This document shows, piece after piece, positions 9,016 to 18,786 of a stretch of DNA of 57,241 nt. The notes below the pieces were generated by a model, which ran no database searches, was not told where the DNA came from, and saw nothing but the letters and a program-made list of their open reading frames with translations. The first letter of the stretch is position 1; each line of letters starts with the position of its first letter. Source of the DNA: Amycolatopsis thermalba (GTDB lineage Bacteria > Actinomycetota > Actinomycetes > Mycobacteriales > Pseudonocardiaceae); contig NZ_PQHW01000040.1 in the NCBI RefSeq assembly GCF_003385215.1, forward strand, positions 1-57,241, given 5' to 3'. Both the position numbers and the translations under genes were made by a program.

Positions 9016-10412
9016 TGGTGTTCGCCGGACGCAACGTGCTCGTCGCCGGCGCCGGGGTCACCGGGCGCTCGGCGGTGCGGGCCCTGACCGAGCGCGGCGC
9101 CCGGGTGACGGTGACCGACGGCAACGCCGAGCGGCTGGCCGAGCTGGACGGCCTGGGCGCCGAGCTGGTGCCCGGCCTGGCCGAACCCCCGGCCGGGACC
9201 GACCTGGTGGTCACCAGCCCCGGCTGGCGGCCGACCGCGCCGCTGCTGGTCGCCTCGGCCGCCGCCGGGATCGAGGTGATCGGCGACGTCGAGCTGGCCT
9301 GGCGCGCCTCCCGGGACCTCCCGAACCCGGCCACCTGGCTCGCGGTCACCGGCACCAACGGCAAGACCACCACGGTCGGCATGCTGGAGTCGATGCTGCG
9401 CGCGGGCGGGGCGCACGCGCTGGCCTGCGGCAACATCGGCCTGCCCGTGCTGGACGCGGTGTTCTCCGGCTACGAGGTGCTGGCGGTGGAGCTGTCCAGC
9501 TTCCAGCTGCACTGGTCCTCGACGCTGGCGCCGCACGCGTCGGTGGTGCTCAACCTCGCCGAGGACCACCTGGACTGGCACGGCTCGATGGAGTCCTACG
9601 CGGCCGCCAAGGGCACCATCCACGCGCACTCCTCGGTGGTCGTGCACAACGCCGACGACCCGTGGTCGGTGCGGCTGGCCGGCGAGTACGCGCCCGCCGG
9701 GGCCAAGCGGGTCGGGTTCCGCCTGGACACCCCGCGCCCCGGTGAGCTGGGCCTGGTCGAGGACCTGCTGATCGACCGCGCCTACGGCCCGGACCCGCAG
9801 CACTCCGCCGACGAGCTGATCTCGGTGAGCGAGGTGCGCCCGGCCGGCCCGCACAACCTCGCCAACGCCCTGGCCGCGGCCGCGCTGGCCCGCGCGTACG
9901 GCATCGACCCCGCTGGGGTCGCCAAGGGCCTGCGCGAGTTCCAGCCGGGCGCGCACCGCGCGGTCGAGGTGGGCGAGTTCGGCGGCGTCCGCTACGTCGA
10001 CGACTCCAAGGCCACCAACCCGCACGCGGCCGCCGGGTCGCTGCTCGCGCACTCCAGCGTGGTGTGGATCGCCGGCGGGCAGCTCAAGGGCGCCGCGGTC
10101 GACGAGCTGGTCGAGGTGGTCGCCGGACGCCTGCGCGGCGCGGTGCTGATGGGCGCCGACGCCCCGGTGATCGCCGCCGCTCTCGCGCGACACGCGCCCG
10201 ATGTCCCCGTCCATCGGGTCGCTTCGGGTGACGATGAGGCCATGAACGAGGCGGTCTCGGTGGCCAGCGACCTGGCCCGGCCCGGTGACGTGGTGCTGCT
10301 GGCGCCCGCCGGGGCGTCCCTGGACATGTTCCGCAACTACGCCCATCGGGGCGACGCCTTCGCCGACGCGGTCCTGGCCCGTGCGACGGGGTCTGCCGAT
10401 GACGGTCGTTGA
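9015..10412 (+). CDS. murD: UDP-MurNAc-L-alanine:D-glutamate ligase MurD
   Basis: MurD adds D-glutamate to UDP-MurNAc-L-Ala. The product is 465 aa, with the N-terminal nucleotide-sugar domain starting MVFAGRNVLVAGAGVTGRSA, the ATP loop VTGTNGKTTT, EDHLDWHGSME and the C-terminal YVDDSKATNPHAA. The ATG at 9015 is chosen because it gives the usual N-terminus; a GTG at 9012 and a GTG at 8964 in the same frame are alternatives. The start overlaps the stop of the 62-codon frame. The murD end overlaps ftsW by 14 nt. Confidence 0.95.
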   Translation: MVFAGRNVLVAGAGVTGRSAVRALTERGARVTVTDGNAERLAELDGLGAELVPGLAEPPAGTDLVVTSPGWRPTAPLLVASAAAGIEVIGDVELAWRASRDLPNPATWLAVTGTNGKTTTVGMLESMLRAGGAHALACGNIGLPVLDAVFSGYEVLAVELSSFQLHWSSTLAPHASVVLNLAEDHLDWHGSMESYAAAKGTIHAHSSVVVHNADDPWSVRLAGEYAPAGAKRVGFRLDTPRPGELGLVEDLLIDRAYGPDPQHSADELISVSEVRPAGPHNLANALAAAALARAYGIDPAGVAKGLREFQPGAHRAVEVGEFGGVRYVDDSKATNPHAAAGSLLAHSSVVWIAGGQLKGAAVDELVEVVAGRLRGAVLMGADAPVIAAALARHAPDVPVHRVASGDDEAMNEAVSVASDLARPGDVVLLAPAGASLDMFRNYAHRGDAFADAVLARATGSADDGR

Positions 10413-11829
10413 GGAGCCGGACCAGAAGCAGGACCGCGAGCCGCGCAGGCGGGACCGGGGCGACCGGCAGAGCCCGGCGCGCGCCACATTCACCGCGCTG
10501 ACCGCGTGGCTGTCGCGCCCGCTCGCCGACTTCCACCTGGTGCTGGCCCTGACCGGCCTGCTCACCTCGATCGGCATCGTGATGGTGCTGTCGGCGTCCT
10601 CGGTCGCCTCGGTCGACCCGGACACCGGCTCCGGCGTGTACGCGCTGTTCAAGAAGCACCTGATCTTCGTGCTCACCGGATCGGTGGTGTTCTGGGTGGC
10701 GCTGCGGATGCCGCTGAAGCGGACCCGCGCGCTGTCCTCGATGGCCGTGCTGGTGTGCCTGGTGATGCTGGCGCTGGTGCTGACGCCGCTCGGGTCGGCG
10801 GGCGGTGGCGCCCAGCGGTGGTTCGCCCTCGGTGGCTTCTCGGTGCAGCCGGTCGAGTTCACCAAGGTCGCCTTCGCGTTGTGGGGCGCGCACGTGCTGG
10901 TCACCAAGTACCACGTGCTGCACCAGTGGCGGCACCTGATGGTGCCGGTGGTGCCGGTCGCGCTGCTGATGTTCGCGCTGGTCATGGCCCAGCCGAACCT
11001 GTCCGGCACGATCACGCTCGGCGTGGTGCTGATGTCGCTGCTGTGGTTCGCCGGCGCGCCGAAACGGCTGTTCGCGGTGATCCTCGCCGGTGGCATCGCC
11101 GGGGCCGTGGTGCTGGCGCTGACCGCGTCCTACCGCATGTCGCGGGTGATGTCGTTCCTCTCGCCCGGCTCGGACACCAGCGGCGCCGCCTACCAGGCCA
11201 CGCAGGCCAAGTACGCGCTGGCCGACGGCGGGCTGTTCGGCAAGGGGCTCGGGCAGGGCCCGTCGAAGTGGTCCTACCTGCCGAACGTGCAGAACGACTT
11301 CATCTTCGCGGTGATCGGCGAGGAGCTGGGCTTCATCGGCTGCATCGTGGTGATCGGCCTGTTCGTCGGGCTCGCCATCGTGGGCCTGCGCATCGCCATG
11401 CGTAACCTGGACCCGTGGATCCGGATCACCTCCGGCACGCTCACGGTGTTCACGGTGTCCCAGGCCGGGATCAACATCGGGTACGTCGTCGGGCTGCTGC
11501 CGGTCACCGGCGTGACGCTGCCGCTGATCTCGGCGGGCGGCACGTCGATCTGGGTCACCATGTTCCTGATGGGCCTGCTGGCCAACGCCGCCCGGCACGA
11601 GCCGGAGTCGGTGGCGGCGCTGCGGTCGCAGGGACCGGGTAAGTTCGGCCGTCTCCTGCGCCTGCCGGCGCCCGAGGTGTACCGGCCGCCGACGCGGCGG
11701 CGGGGCAGCGGCCGTGCGGCACCCCGCGGGGACCGGCCCTCGGCCCGCGGGGCACGATCGGCGCAGGCGCCCGAGCGCCGGCGCGCGGCGCCGGGCAGAC
11801 GGGGAAGTTCAGTGCGGAGAGGGACGTAG
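10399..11829 (+). CDS. ftsW: Septal peptidoglycan glycosyltransferase FtsW
   Basis: FtsW is the SEDS-family polymerase that builds septal glycan from lipid II together with FtsI. The product is 476 aa with a charged N-terminus of about 50 residues, about ten membrane segments and an arginine-rich cytoplasmic tail. The SEDS signatures [27 protein letters not shown] and the late [15 protein letters not shown] are all visible. The ATG at 10399 overlaps murD by 14 nt; longer frames upstream are shadow coding of murD. The murG ribosome binding site lies directly at its end. Confidence 0.95.
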   Translation: MTVVEEPDQKQDREPRRRDRGDRQSPARATFTALTAWLSRPLADFHLVLALTGLLTSIGIVMVLSASSVASVDPDTGSGVYALFKKHLIFVLTGSVVFWVALRMPLKRTRALSSMAVLVCLVMLALVLTPLGSAGGGAQRWFALGGFSVQPVEFTKVAFALWGAHVLVTKYHVLHQWRHLMVPVVPVALLMFALVMAQPNLSGTITLGVVLMSLLWFAGAPKRLFAVILAGGIAGAVVLALTASYRMSRVMSFLSPGSDTSGAAYQATQAKYALADGGLFGKGLGQGPSKWSYLPNVQNDFIFAVIGEELGFIGCIVVIGLFVGLAIVGLRIAMRNLDPWIRITSGTLTVFTVSQAGINIGYVVGLLPVTGVTLPLISAGGTSIWVTMFLMGLLANAARHEPESVAALRSQGPGKFGRLLRLPAPEVYRPPTRRRGSGRAAPRGDRPSARGARSAQAPERRRAAPGRRGSSVRRGT

Positions 11830-11835
11830 GAGCAA

Positions 11836-12939
11836 GTGAGCAAGGCGGTTACCGGCGTGGCTCCCACCGTGGTGGTGGCGGGCGGCGGCACGGCCGGACA
11901 CATCGAACCCGCGCTGGCGCTGGCCGACGCCGTGCGGCGGCTGCGGCCGGACGCCACGGTGGTCGCGCTGGGCACGTCCCGGGGGCTGGAGAACAAGCTG
12001 GTCCCGGCGCGCGGCTACCCGCTGGAGCTGATCCCGCCGGTGCCGCTGCCGCGCAAGCCGACCACCGACCTGCTGCGGCTGCCGCTGAAGATCCGGGATT
12101 CGGTCAAGCAGACCCGCGAGATCCTGGACCGGGTCGGCGCGGACGTCGTGGTCGGGTTCGGCGGGTACGTGTCGCTGCCGGCCTACTTCGCCGCGCGCGG
12201 CCGGGTGCCGATCGTGGTGCACGAGGCCAACCAGTCGCCGGGCCTGGCCAACCGCGTCGGGGCGCGCTTCGCGAAGCGGGTCGCGGTCGCGGTGCCCGGC
12301 ACGCCCCTGCCGGGCGCGGAGGTCGTCGGCATCCCGCTGCGGCGCTCGATCACCTCGCTGGACCGGGCGGCGCTGCGGGCGGAGGCCCGGGCGCACTTCG
12401 GGCTCGACCCGGACGCGCCGACGCTGCTGGTGTTCGGCGGTTCGCAGGGTGCGCAGTCGATCAACAACGCGGTGTCCGGCGCGGCCAAGGAGCTGGCCGA
12501 CGCCGGGATCGGCGTGCTGCACGCGCACGGGCCGAAGAACAGCCTGGTGGTGCAGGAGTTCCCGGGCCGCCCGGCCTACGTGCCGGTGCCCTACCTGGAG
12601 CGGATGGACCTGGCCTACGCGGCGGCCGACGTGGTGCTGTGCCGGTCGGGCGCGATGACCGTGGCCGAGGTGTCCGCGGTCGGGCTGCCCGCGGTGTTCG
12701 TGCCGCTGCCGCACGGCAACGGCGAGCAGGCGATCAACGCCCGGCCCGCGGTCGACGCCGGCGCGGCGCTGATGGTCCAGGACGCGGACCTGAGCCCGGC
12801 CAAGGTCGCCGAGCTGGTGATCCCGCTGGTCACCGACCCCGCCCGGGTTACGAAGATGGGGGCCGCGGCGGTCGGGCTGGGCCACCGCGAGGCCGACGAG
12901 GTGCTGGCGCGCATCGTCCTGGAGGTGTGCGGCAAATGA
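11836..12939 (+). CDS. murG: UDP-GlcNAc:lipid I GlcNAc transferase MurG
   Basis: MurG transfers GlcNAc to lipid I to make lipid II on the inner membrane face. The product is 367 aa, a GT-B fold glycosyltransferase of family GT28. The N-terminal loop [14 protein letters not shown] and the later [26 protein letters not shown] and [13 protein letters not shown] are hallmark MurG motifs. The GTG at 11836 follows TAGGAG 6 nt after ftsW. Its stop overlaps the murC ATG (ATGA). Confidence 0.96.
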   Translation: MSKAVTGVAPTVVVAGGGTAGHIEPALALADAVRRLRPDATVVALGTSRGLENKLVPARGYPLELIPPVPLPRKPTTDLLRLPLKIRDSVKQTREILDRVGADVVVGFGGYVSLPAYFAARGRVPIVVHEANQSPGLANRVGARFAKRVAVAVPGTPLPGAEVVGIPLRRSITSLDRAALRAEARAHFGLDPDAPTLLVFGGSQGAQSINNAVSGAAKELADAGIGVLHAHGPKNSLVVQEFPGRPAYVPVPYLERMDLAYAAADVVLCRSGAMTVAEVSAVGLPAVFVPLPHGNGEQAINARPAVDAGAALMVQDADLSPAKVAELVIPLVTDPARVTKMGAAAVGLGHREADEVLARIVLEVCGK

Positions 12940-14345
12940 GCGAAGTCCCCGCCGAGCTGGGCCGGGCCCACCTGATCGGGATCGGCGGTGCCGGCATGAG
13001 CGGCATCGCGCGGATCCTGCTGGCGCGCGGCGCCCGGGTGTCGGGTTCGGACGCCAAGGACTCCCGCGCGTTCCTGACGCTGCGCGCGCAGGGCGCCGAG
13101 ATCGGCATCGGGCAGCGCCCGGAGAACCTGGACGCGCTGCCCGGCGGCCCGTCCGCGCTGGTGGTGTCGACCGCGATCAAGGAGAGCAACCCGGAGCTGG
13201 TGGCCGCCCGCGAGCGCGGCATCCCGGTGCTGCACCGGGCGCAGGCGCTCGCGCTGCTGATGGCCGGGCACCGGGTGGCCTGCATCGCCGGCACCCACGG
13301 CAAGACCTCGACCACGTCGATGCTCACGGTCGCGCTGCAGCACTGCCGGCTGGACCCGTCGTTCGCGATCGGTGGTGACCTCAACGAGTCCGGCGCGAAC
13401 GCGCACCACGGCGAGGGCGGGGTGTTCGTCGCCGAGGCCGACGAGAGCGACGGCTCGTTCCTGAGCTACTCGCCGTCGGTGGCGGTGGTGACCAACGTCG
13501 AGCCGGACCACCTGGACCACCACGGCACCGCCGAGGCCTACACCGCGGTGTTCACGCAGTTCACCCGCCGGATCGAGCCGGGCGGCCTGCTGATCGTGTG
13601 CGCCGACGACGAGGCCGCGAACGCGCTGGGCGACCACGCCGCGGCCGAGGGCGTGCGGGTGCGCCGCTACGGCCGCTCGGTGACCGGCGCCGGGGACGCG
13701 AAGGTGCTGGACTACCGGCCCGCCGACGGCGGCGGGGTCATCCGGATCGCGCTGGACGGCGCCGAGACCGACGTGCGGGTCGCGGTGCCGGGCGAGCACA
13801 TGGCCTTCAACGCCGTCGCCGCGGTGCTGGCCGGCCTGGAGCTGGGCGCGCCGCTGGGCGGGCTGGCCGAGGGGCTGGCCGCGTTCGGCGGGGTGCGGCG
13901 GCGGTTCGAGTTCAAGGGCCGCGCCGCCGACGTGCGGGTCTACGACGACTACGCCCACCACCCGACGGAGGTCGCCGCGCAGCTGCGGGCGGTGCGGCAC
14001 GCGGCGGGCGGGGGCCGGGTGGTCGTGGTGTTCCAGCCGCACCTGTACTCGCGCACGAAGCTGTTCGCCGCGGAGTTCGCCGACGCGCTCGGGCTGGCCG
14101 ACGAGGTCGTGCTGCTGGACGTGTACGGCGCGCGGGAGGAGCCGGAGCCGGGCGTCAGCGGCGCGCTGATCGCGGAGCGGATCACCGGGGCGGGGGTGCA
14201 CTACGAGCCGGCGTTCGACCGGGCCGTGACGCTGGCCGCCGACCTGGTCAAGCCCGGGGACCTGCTGGTCACCATGGGCGCGGGCGACGTGACCCAGCTG
14301 GGGCCGGAGATCCTGGCGGAGCTGGACCGGCGGGCCGGGGGCTAG
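12936..14345 (+). CDS. murC: UDP-MurNAc:L-alanine ligase MurC
   Basis: MurC adds L-alanine to UDP-MurNAc, the first peptide step of peptidoglycan precursor synthesis. The product is 469 aa with the N-terminal [20 protein letters not shown], the ATP loop [13 protein letters not shown], the magnesium/substrate motif [14 protein letters not shown] and the C-terminal [12 protein letters not shown]. The ATG at 12936 overlaps the murG stop by 4 nt. The ftsQ start codon follows its stop with no gap, so murG, murC and ftsQ are probably translated in series. Confidence 0.96.
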   Translation: MSEVPAELGRAHLIGIGGAGMSGIARILLARGARVSGSDAKDSRAFLTLRAQGAEIGIGQRPENLDALPGGPSALVVSTAIKESNPELVAARERGIPVLHRAQALALLMAGHRVACIAGTHGKTSTTSMLTVALQHCRLDPSFAIGGDLNESGANAHHGEGGVFVAEADESDGSFLSYSPSVAVVTNVEPDHLDHHGTAEAYTAVFTQFTRRIEPGGLLIVCADDEAANALGDHAAAEGVRVRRYGRSVTGAGDAKVLDYRPADGGGVIRIALDGAETDVRVAVPGEHMAFNAVAAVLAGLELGAPLGGLAEGLAAFGGVRRRFEFKGRAADVRVYDDYAHHPTEVAAQLRAVRHAAGGGRVVVVFQPHLYSRTKLFAAEFADALGLADEVVLLDVYGAREEPEPGVSGALIAERITGAGVHYEPAFDRAVTLAADLVKPGDLLVTMGAGDVTQLGPEILAELDRRAGG

Positions 14346-15140
14346 GTGGCGACGCGAGCGCGGAGCGACGAGCGCAGCCGGCCGTCCACGCGGCGGTCGT
14401 CGTCGGCGGTGCGCAGCCGCCGGGGACGGCGCCCGCTGACCGCCCGGCGGCGCACCGGCACGGGCGTCTCGCGGCGCCGCGCGTTGCGGCGCCGGTGGGT
14501 GGCGACGCTGAGCGTGCTGACGGTGCTCGGGCTCGGGTACGTCGTGATGTTCACGTCGCTGCTGGGGGTACGTTCGGTGGAGGTGCACGGCGCGCACAGC
14601 GTGCCGGGGGACCAGATCCTGGCCGCGGCGGCGGTGCCCGATCTGAAACCGATGCTGCTGCTGGACACCGACGAGATCGCCGCCCGCGTCACGGCGATCC
14701 CCGGAGTGGCCACTGTGGACGTCTCCCGGTCGTGGCCCTCCACTGTGGACATCACGGTGACGGAGCGGTCGCCGATCGGGTTCGTGGCCGGCCGGGACGG
14801 CTTCCACCTGGTCGATTCCGGCGGCCTGGACTACAAGACGGTGCAGAACAAGCCGGAGCGCCTGCCGGAGCTGCAGGTGGCGGTGGTGTCGCCGGAGGAC
14901 GCGGTGACGCGGTCGGTGGTCGCGGTGCTCGCGACGGTGCCGGAGCCGCTGAAGGGCCAGATCGCCGTGGTGCGGGCCGGCACCCCGGGCGGCGTGGAGT
15001 TCACGCTGACCACGGGCAAGACGGTCCGCTGGGGCGACGCGTCGAACGCCGAGCGCAAGGCCAGGGTGCTGGGCGTCCTCCTGACACGCGAGGGCCGGAT
15101 CTACGACGTGGCGAGCCCCGAGCTGCCGACGGTCTCCTGA
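14346..15140 (+). CDS. ftsQ: Cell division protein FtsQ
   Basis: FtsQ is a bitopic divisome scaffold that binds FtsL and FtsB/DivIC. The 264-aa product has an arginine-rich cytoplasmic N-terminus of about 55 residues and one membrane segment (VATLSVLTVLGLGYVVMFTS). A POTRA domain follows, beginning GVRSVEVHGAHSVPGDQILA, then the FtsQ beta domain. The GTG at 14346 directly follows the murC stop. In mycobacteria and Streptomyces ftsQ precedes ftsZ closely; here a DinB-like gene and a 189-bp regulatory gap intervene. Confidence 0.92.
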   Translation: MATRARSDERSRPSTRRSSSAVRSRRGRRPLTARRRTGTGVSRRRALRRRWVATLSVLTVLGLGYVVMFTSLLGVRSVEVHGAHSVPGDQILAAAAVPDLKPMLLLDTDEIAARVTAIPGVATVDVSRSWPSTVDITVTERSPIGFVAGRDGFHLVDSGGLDYKTVQNKPERLPELQVAVVSPEDAVTRSVVAVLATVPEPLKGQIAVVRAGTPGGVEFTLTTGKTVRWGDASNAERKARVLGVLLTREGRIYDVASPELPTVS

Positions 15141-15181
15141 GGACGGAGACACCGGCGGGGACGCTGTGCGAAGCTGTGCGC

Positions 15182-15676
15182 ATGATCAGGACGGAACCGC
15201 CCTTCGACGGCGGCGAGCGCGAGCAGCTGACCGCCTTCCTGGACTTCCTGCGCGAGGCCGTCGTGCTCAAGTGCGCGGGCCTGACCGACGAACAGGCCCG
15301 CCGCAGCCTGGTCCCGAGCGAGCTGACCACGATCGCCGGCCTGGTCGGCCACCTGACCTACGTGGAGCACTACTGGTTCGAGGCGGTGCTCGCCGGCCGT
15401 CCCAACCGGTGGGCGGAGAAGCTGGCGGACGACCGCGACGCCGACTTCCGCGAGGCGCTCACGGTCCCGCTCGCGGACCTGGTGGCCGCCTACCGCGCGC
15501 AGTGCGCCACCAGCCGCGAGATCGCGGCGGAGCTGGCGCCGGACACCCTGGTGTCCTTCAAGGACGGTTCGGTCAACCTCCGCTACGTGCTGATCCACAT
15601 GGTGGAGGAGACCGGGCGGCACGCCGGGCACCTGGATCTGCTGCGTGAGCTGACCGACGGCCGGACCGGCGAATGA
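15182..15676 (+). CDS. DinB / DUF664-family protein
   Basis: The product is 164 aa with the pattern of the DinB-like four-helix-bundle family (DUF664 branch). It contains LVGHLTYVEHYWFEAVLAGR, and later LIHMVEETGRHAGHLDLLRE, which supply the His residues expected for a metal site. Members include mycothiol- and bacillithiol-dependent enzymes and many uncharacterised actinobacterial proteins; the exact role here is unknown. The ATG at 15182 lies 41 bp after ftsQ on the same strand. It is not a core dcw gene, so its place between ftsQ and ftsZ looks like a lineage-specific insertion. Confidence 0.8.
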   Translation: MIRTEPPFDGGEREQLTAFLDFLREAVVLKCAGLTDEQARRSLVPSELTTIAGLVGHLTYVEHYWFEAVLAGRPNRWAEKLADDRDADFREALTVPLADLVAAYRAQCATSREIAAELAPDTLVSFKDGSVNLRYVLIHMVEETGRHAGHLDLLRELTDGRTGE

Positions 15677-15777
15677 GGCGTCCGGCGCGGTGATTTTGCA
15701 ACGCCACGGACGACACGCGGCGTGGCTACTGGATTCCGCTTCGCCGGATCCCTACCTTCGGCGGACGGAGTGGGGAG

Positions 15778-15808
15778 TTGACATAACTCTGAACCTTGAG
15801 TTTAGGTT
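15778..15808 (+). promoter_or_regulatory. Probable ftsZ promoter
   Basis: TTGACA (15778-15783) is a perfect -35 hexamer, with TAGGTT (15803-15808) or the overlapping TTTAGG (15801-15806, 17-bp spacer) as the -10. AACCT (15792-15796) and AGGTT (15804-15808) form an inverted repeat across the spacer and -10, so a regulator could bind there. It lies 58-88 bp before the ftsZ start, in an AT-richer patch. Dedicated ftsZ promoters are known in actinomycetes. The hexamers are seen; activity is inferred. Confidence 0.6.
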
Positions 15809-15865
15809 GAGGGTTTTTCGCTCCCGGCGAGCGGTACGAGGAATCACGATAGGAAGGCGGACCCG

Positions 15866-17149
15866 ATGACGCCCCCGCACAACTACCTCGCGGTGATCAA
15901 GGTCGTCGGCATCGGCGGTGGTGGCGTGAACGCCGTCAACCGCATGATCGAGGTCGGCCTCAAGGGTGTCGAGTTCATCGCGATCAACACGGACGCGCAG
16001 GCGCTGCTGATGTCCGACGCGGATGTCAAGCTCGACATCGGCCGCGAGCTGACCCGCGGCCTGGGCGCCGGCGCGAACCCCGAGGTGGGGCACAAGGCCG
16101 CCGAGGACCACCGCGAGGAGATCGAGGAGGTGCTCAAGGGCGCCGACATGGTCTTCGTGACCGCGGGGGAGGGCGGCGGCGCCGGCACCGGCGGCGCGCC
16201 GGTGGTCGCCTCGATCGCGCGCAAGCTCGGCGCGCTCACGATCGGCGTGGTGACCCGGCCGTTCACCTTCGAGGGCAAGCGCCGCGGCAAGCAGGCCGAG
16301 GACGGCATCCAGGCGCTGCGCAACGAGTGCGACACCCTCATCGTCATCCCCAACGACCGGCTGCTGCAGCTCGGCGACATCGGCGTCAGCCTGATGGACG
16401 CGTTCCGCTCCGCCGACGAGGTCCTGCTCTCCGGTGTCCAGGGCATCACCGACCTGATCACCACGCCGGGTCTGATCAACCTGGACTTCGCCGACGTGAA
16501 GAGCGTGATGTCCGGCGCGGGCAGCGCGCTGATGGGCATCGGCTCCGCGCGCGGCGAGGGCCGGGCGGTGCAGGCCGCGGAGAAGGCGATCAACTCGCCG
16601 CTGCTGGAGGCTTCGATGGAGGGCGCGCACGGCGCGCTGCTGTCCATCGCGGGCGGCTCCGATCTCGGCCTGTTCGAGATCAACGAGGCCGCCTCGCTGG
16701 TGCAGGAGGCCGCGCACCCCGAGGCGAACATCATCTTCGGGACGATCATCGACGACTCCCTCGGCGACGAGGTGCGCGTGACGGTGATCGCGGCCGGGTT
16801 CGACTCCGGCTCGCCCACCCACAAGAAGCTCGAGCCGCCCGCCGTGGGCACCCGCTCGACGACGGCGTCCGCCGAGGCCAGGCAGGTCCGCCAGCCGGCG
16901 CCCCCGGCAGCGACGCCGCCCGCCCCGCCCGCCGGTGGGGGCTTCCCGGTCACGCCGCCGCGGACGCCGCCGTCGGGCACCAGCTACGGCACGCCGCCCA
17001 GCGGGCTGCCGCAGCCCGGTGGCGGCAGCCGCAGCTACCCGGCGCCGCGCACGAGCACCAGCCAGGGCAGCCTGCCCAGCCGGGCCGTCCCGGTCACCGA
17101 CGACCCGTCCGACGACGACGTGGACGTCCCGCCCTTCATGCGGCGCTGA
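15866..17149 (+). CDS. ftsZ: Cell division GTPase FtsZ
   Basis: FtsZ polymerises with GTP into the Z-ring that recruits the divisome. The 427-aa product has the GTPase domain ([30 protein letters not shown]), the T7/synergy loop region with [18 protein letters not shown], a proline/glycine-rich linker from about residue 325, and the conserved tail [12 protein letters not shown] that binds SepF and other partners. The tubulin signature reads GGGAGTG instead of the usual GGGTGTG: residue 106 is Ala (codon GCC at 16181-16183). AGGAAGG at 15851 supports the ATG at 15866. A perfect hairpin follows the stop. Confidence 0.98.
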   Translation: MTPPHNYLAVIKVVGIGGGGVNAVNRMIEVGLKGVEFIAINTDAQALLMSDADVKLDIGRELTRGLGAGANPEVGHKAAEDHREEIEEVLKGADMVFVTAGEGGGAGTGGAPVVASIARKLGALTIGVVTRPFTFEGKRRGKQAEDGIQALRNECDTLIVIPNDRLLQLGDIGVSLMDAFRSADEVLLSGVQGITDLITTPGLINLDFADVKSVMSGAGSALMGIGSARGEGRAVQAAEKAINSPLLEASMEGAHGALLSIAGGSDLGLFEINEAASLVQEAAHPEANIIFGTIIDDSLGDEVRVTVIAAGFDSGSPTHKKLEPPAVGTRSTTASAEARQVRQPAPPAATPPAPPAGGGFPVTPPRTPPSGTSYGTPPSGLPQPGGGSRSYPAPRTSTSQGSLPSRAVPVTDDPSDDDVDVPPFMRR

Positions 17150-17156
17150 CCCCGCG

Positions 17157-17183
17157 CCGGGCCTGACCCGCGGTCAGGCCCGG
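17157..17183. terminator. Bidirectional hairpin between ftsZ and the convergent gene
   Basis: CCGGGCCTGACC (17157-17168) and GGTCAGGCCCGG (17172-17183) form a perfect 12-bp stem with a 3-nt loop. It lies between the ends of ftsZ (plus strand) and the convergent unknown gene (minus strand), and its right arm overlaps the latter's stop codon. There is no U-tract, as is usual for GC-rich actinomycete terminators. Confidence 0.7.
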
Positions 17184-18007
17184 TGGTGCTGTTCGAGTTC
17201 GTCGATGGCGCGGGACAGCGTCCAGCGTTCGTCCTCGGACAGCTCCCACGGCAGGTGGTCCCGCAGCGCGGCGTCGAGCCGCTCGGCGACCACGACCTCC
17301 AGGATGTCCGGCACCCCGGCGCCCATCAGCAGCTCGGCCAGCGGCACCGACCAGTGGGGGTGCGGGAACCGCGCCGCGTGGCGGCTGGCGCGCGCCTCCT
17401 GCCAGATCCGCCGCGTCGCCTCGGGCCCGTCGAACCGCACGGCGTCCTGCAACAACCGGCACCAGCCGAGGTCGGCCATGTCCATCGCCCCGCTGAACTC
17501 GCCCCAGAGGTCGGCCTCGCCGACCTCGCGGAACAACACCAGCGCTCCGGCTCGGTCGCCCGCCGCGTAGCGCGCGTCCGCCTCGTCCAGCTTGGCCTTG
17601 AGGCGCTGGCCCGCGGTCGCGCCGTGCTTCGCGAGGTACTCCTCGCGGTCGCGGGCGAGATGGGCGACCTCCGGCACCCGGCGGGTGACCTCCCACAGGT
17701 CCTCCGCCTCCTCGTCCGGGACGCCGTGCTCCAGCGCCCTCTCGAGCAGGGCGATCGCGCGGTCGTTGTGCTCGGCCATCTCCCCGGAGGAGAGGAATCC
17801 GATGTCGTCCAGGTGGCCGTAGGCGCCGGCGAGCGCGAACGCGCCCCGCACCGCCGGGTCCACCTCGTCCAGGCGCTCGTCCACGGCTTCGGCGATGCGG
17901 GTCCACTTCTCCTGGCCGGGCGGGGTGAACAGCGCGGCCAGCTCCGGCGGCAGCTTCCCGGAGGTGGCCAGCGCGCGGACGCTCGGGGGCACGGGTGGCA
18001 GATCCAT
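17174..18007 (-). CDS. Hypothetical protein, helical, opposite strand within the dcw region
   Basis: The product is 277 aa, has no signal peptide or membrane segment and looks largely alpha-helical, with many Ala/Glu/Arg/Trp residues (for example RRIWQEARASRHAARFPHPH). The repeated Leu/Ala/Glu pattern could be a TPR-like repeat fold, but I do not recognise the family. It is transcribed against ftsZ and its neighbours, and its start region lies about 77 bp from pgeF, which is divergent. This breaks the usual ftsZ-pgeF-yggS-sepF colinearity. Start ATG at 18005-18007. Confidence 0.75.
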   Translation of the reverse strand: MDLPPVPPSVRALATSGKLPPELAALFTPPGQEKWTRIAEAVDERLDEVDPAVRGAFALAGAYGHLDDIGFLSSGEMAEHNDRAIALLERALEHGVPDEEAEDLWEVTRRVPEVAHLARDREEYLAKHGATAGQRLKAKLDEADARYAAGDRAGALVLFREVGEADLWGEFSGAMDMADLGWCRLLQDAVRFDGPEATRRIWQEARASRHAARFPHPHWSVPLAELLMGAGVPDILEVVVAERLDAALRDHLPWELSEDERWTLSRAIDELEQHHRA

Positions 18008-18084
18008 GGCGGTGAGACCGGCCGAGCACGGTGTCCGGTTCCCAGTAGGCTCAGGGCAAACCAGGCGAGTGGAGGTAGTGGGAC

Positions 18085-18786
18085 TTGCGCATCCGTCGGG
18101 TGGTCACGACCAGGGCGGGTGGCGTTTCGGCGCCGCCGTACGACACGTTCAACCTCGGTGACCACGTCGGTGACGATCCGGCCGCCGTCGCGGCCAACCG
18201 CAAGCGGCTGGGTACCGAGCTGGGTGTCGAGCGGGTCGCCTGGATGGAGCAGGTGCACGGCCGCACGGTCACCGTCGTCGACGGCAGCGAGACCGCGCCC
18301 GCCGAGGCCACCGACGCGCTCGTGACGAAGACCCCCGGCCTGCCCGTCGCCGTGCTCGTCGCCGACTGCGTGCCGGTCCTGCTCGGCGACCCGGAGAGCG
18401 GGGTCGTGGCCGCGGTGCACGCCGGCCGCGTCGGCGCCCGCGTCGGGGTGCTGCCCGCCGCGCTGGAGGCGATGGTCGCGGCCGGCGCCGAGATGGGCCG
18501 CATCGAAGTCCTGCTCGGCCCGGCGATCTGCGGCGAGTGCTACGAGGTGCCCGCCGGGATGGCCGCCGACGTCGACCAGCACCTGCCCGGCAGCGCGACC
18601 CGCACCCGCACCGGCAAGCCCGGTCTGGACCTGCGCGCCGGCCTGTGGCGCCAGCTCGCCGAGGCCGGGGTCGGCAAGGTCGGCGTCGACCCGCGCTGCA
18701 CCGCCGAGGACCCCACGCTGTTCAGCTACCGGCGCGACGGCACCACCGGCCGCATCGCCGCGCTGACCTGGGCCGAGCCGGAATGA
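18085..18786 (+). CDS. pgeF: Purine nucleoside phosphorylase / laccase-domain protein PgeF
   Basis: This YfiH/YlmD-family protein (multicopper polyphenol oxidase fold) acts on purine nucleosides in characterised members, and on UDP-MurNAc-L-Ser editing in E. coli PgeF. The 233-aa product has the three metal-site residues in context: His in EQVHGRTV, Cys in VADCVPVLLGD and His in AAVHAGRVGARVG. Start is TTG at 18085 with GGAGGT at 18071-18076. It overlaps yggS by 4 nt and heads the pgeF-yggS-sepF group found after ftsZ in actinobacteria. Which reaction it performs here is not shown. Confidence 0.88.
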   Translation: MRIRRVVTTRAGGVSAPPYDTFNLGDHVGDDPAAVAANRKRLGTELGVERVAWMEQVHGRTVTVVDGSETAPAEATDALVTKTPGLPVAVLVADCVPVLLGDPESGVVAAVHAGRVGARVGVLPAALEAMVAAGAEMGRIEVLLGPAICGECYEVPAGMAADVDQHLPGSATRTRTGKPGLDLRAGLWRQLAEAGVGKVGVDPRCTAEDPTLFSYRRDGTTGRIAALTWAEPE

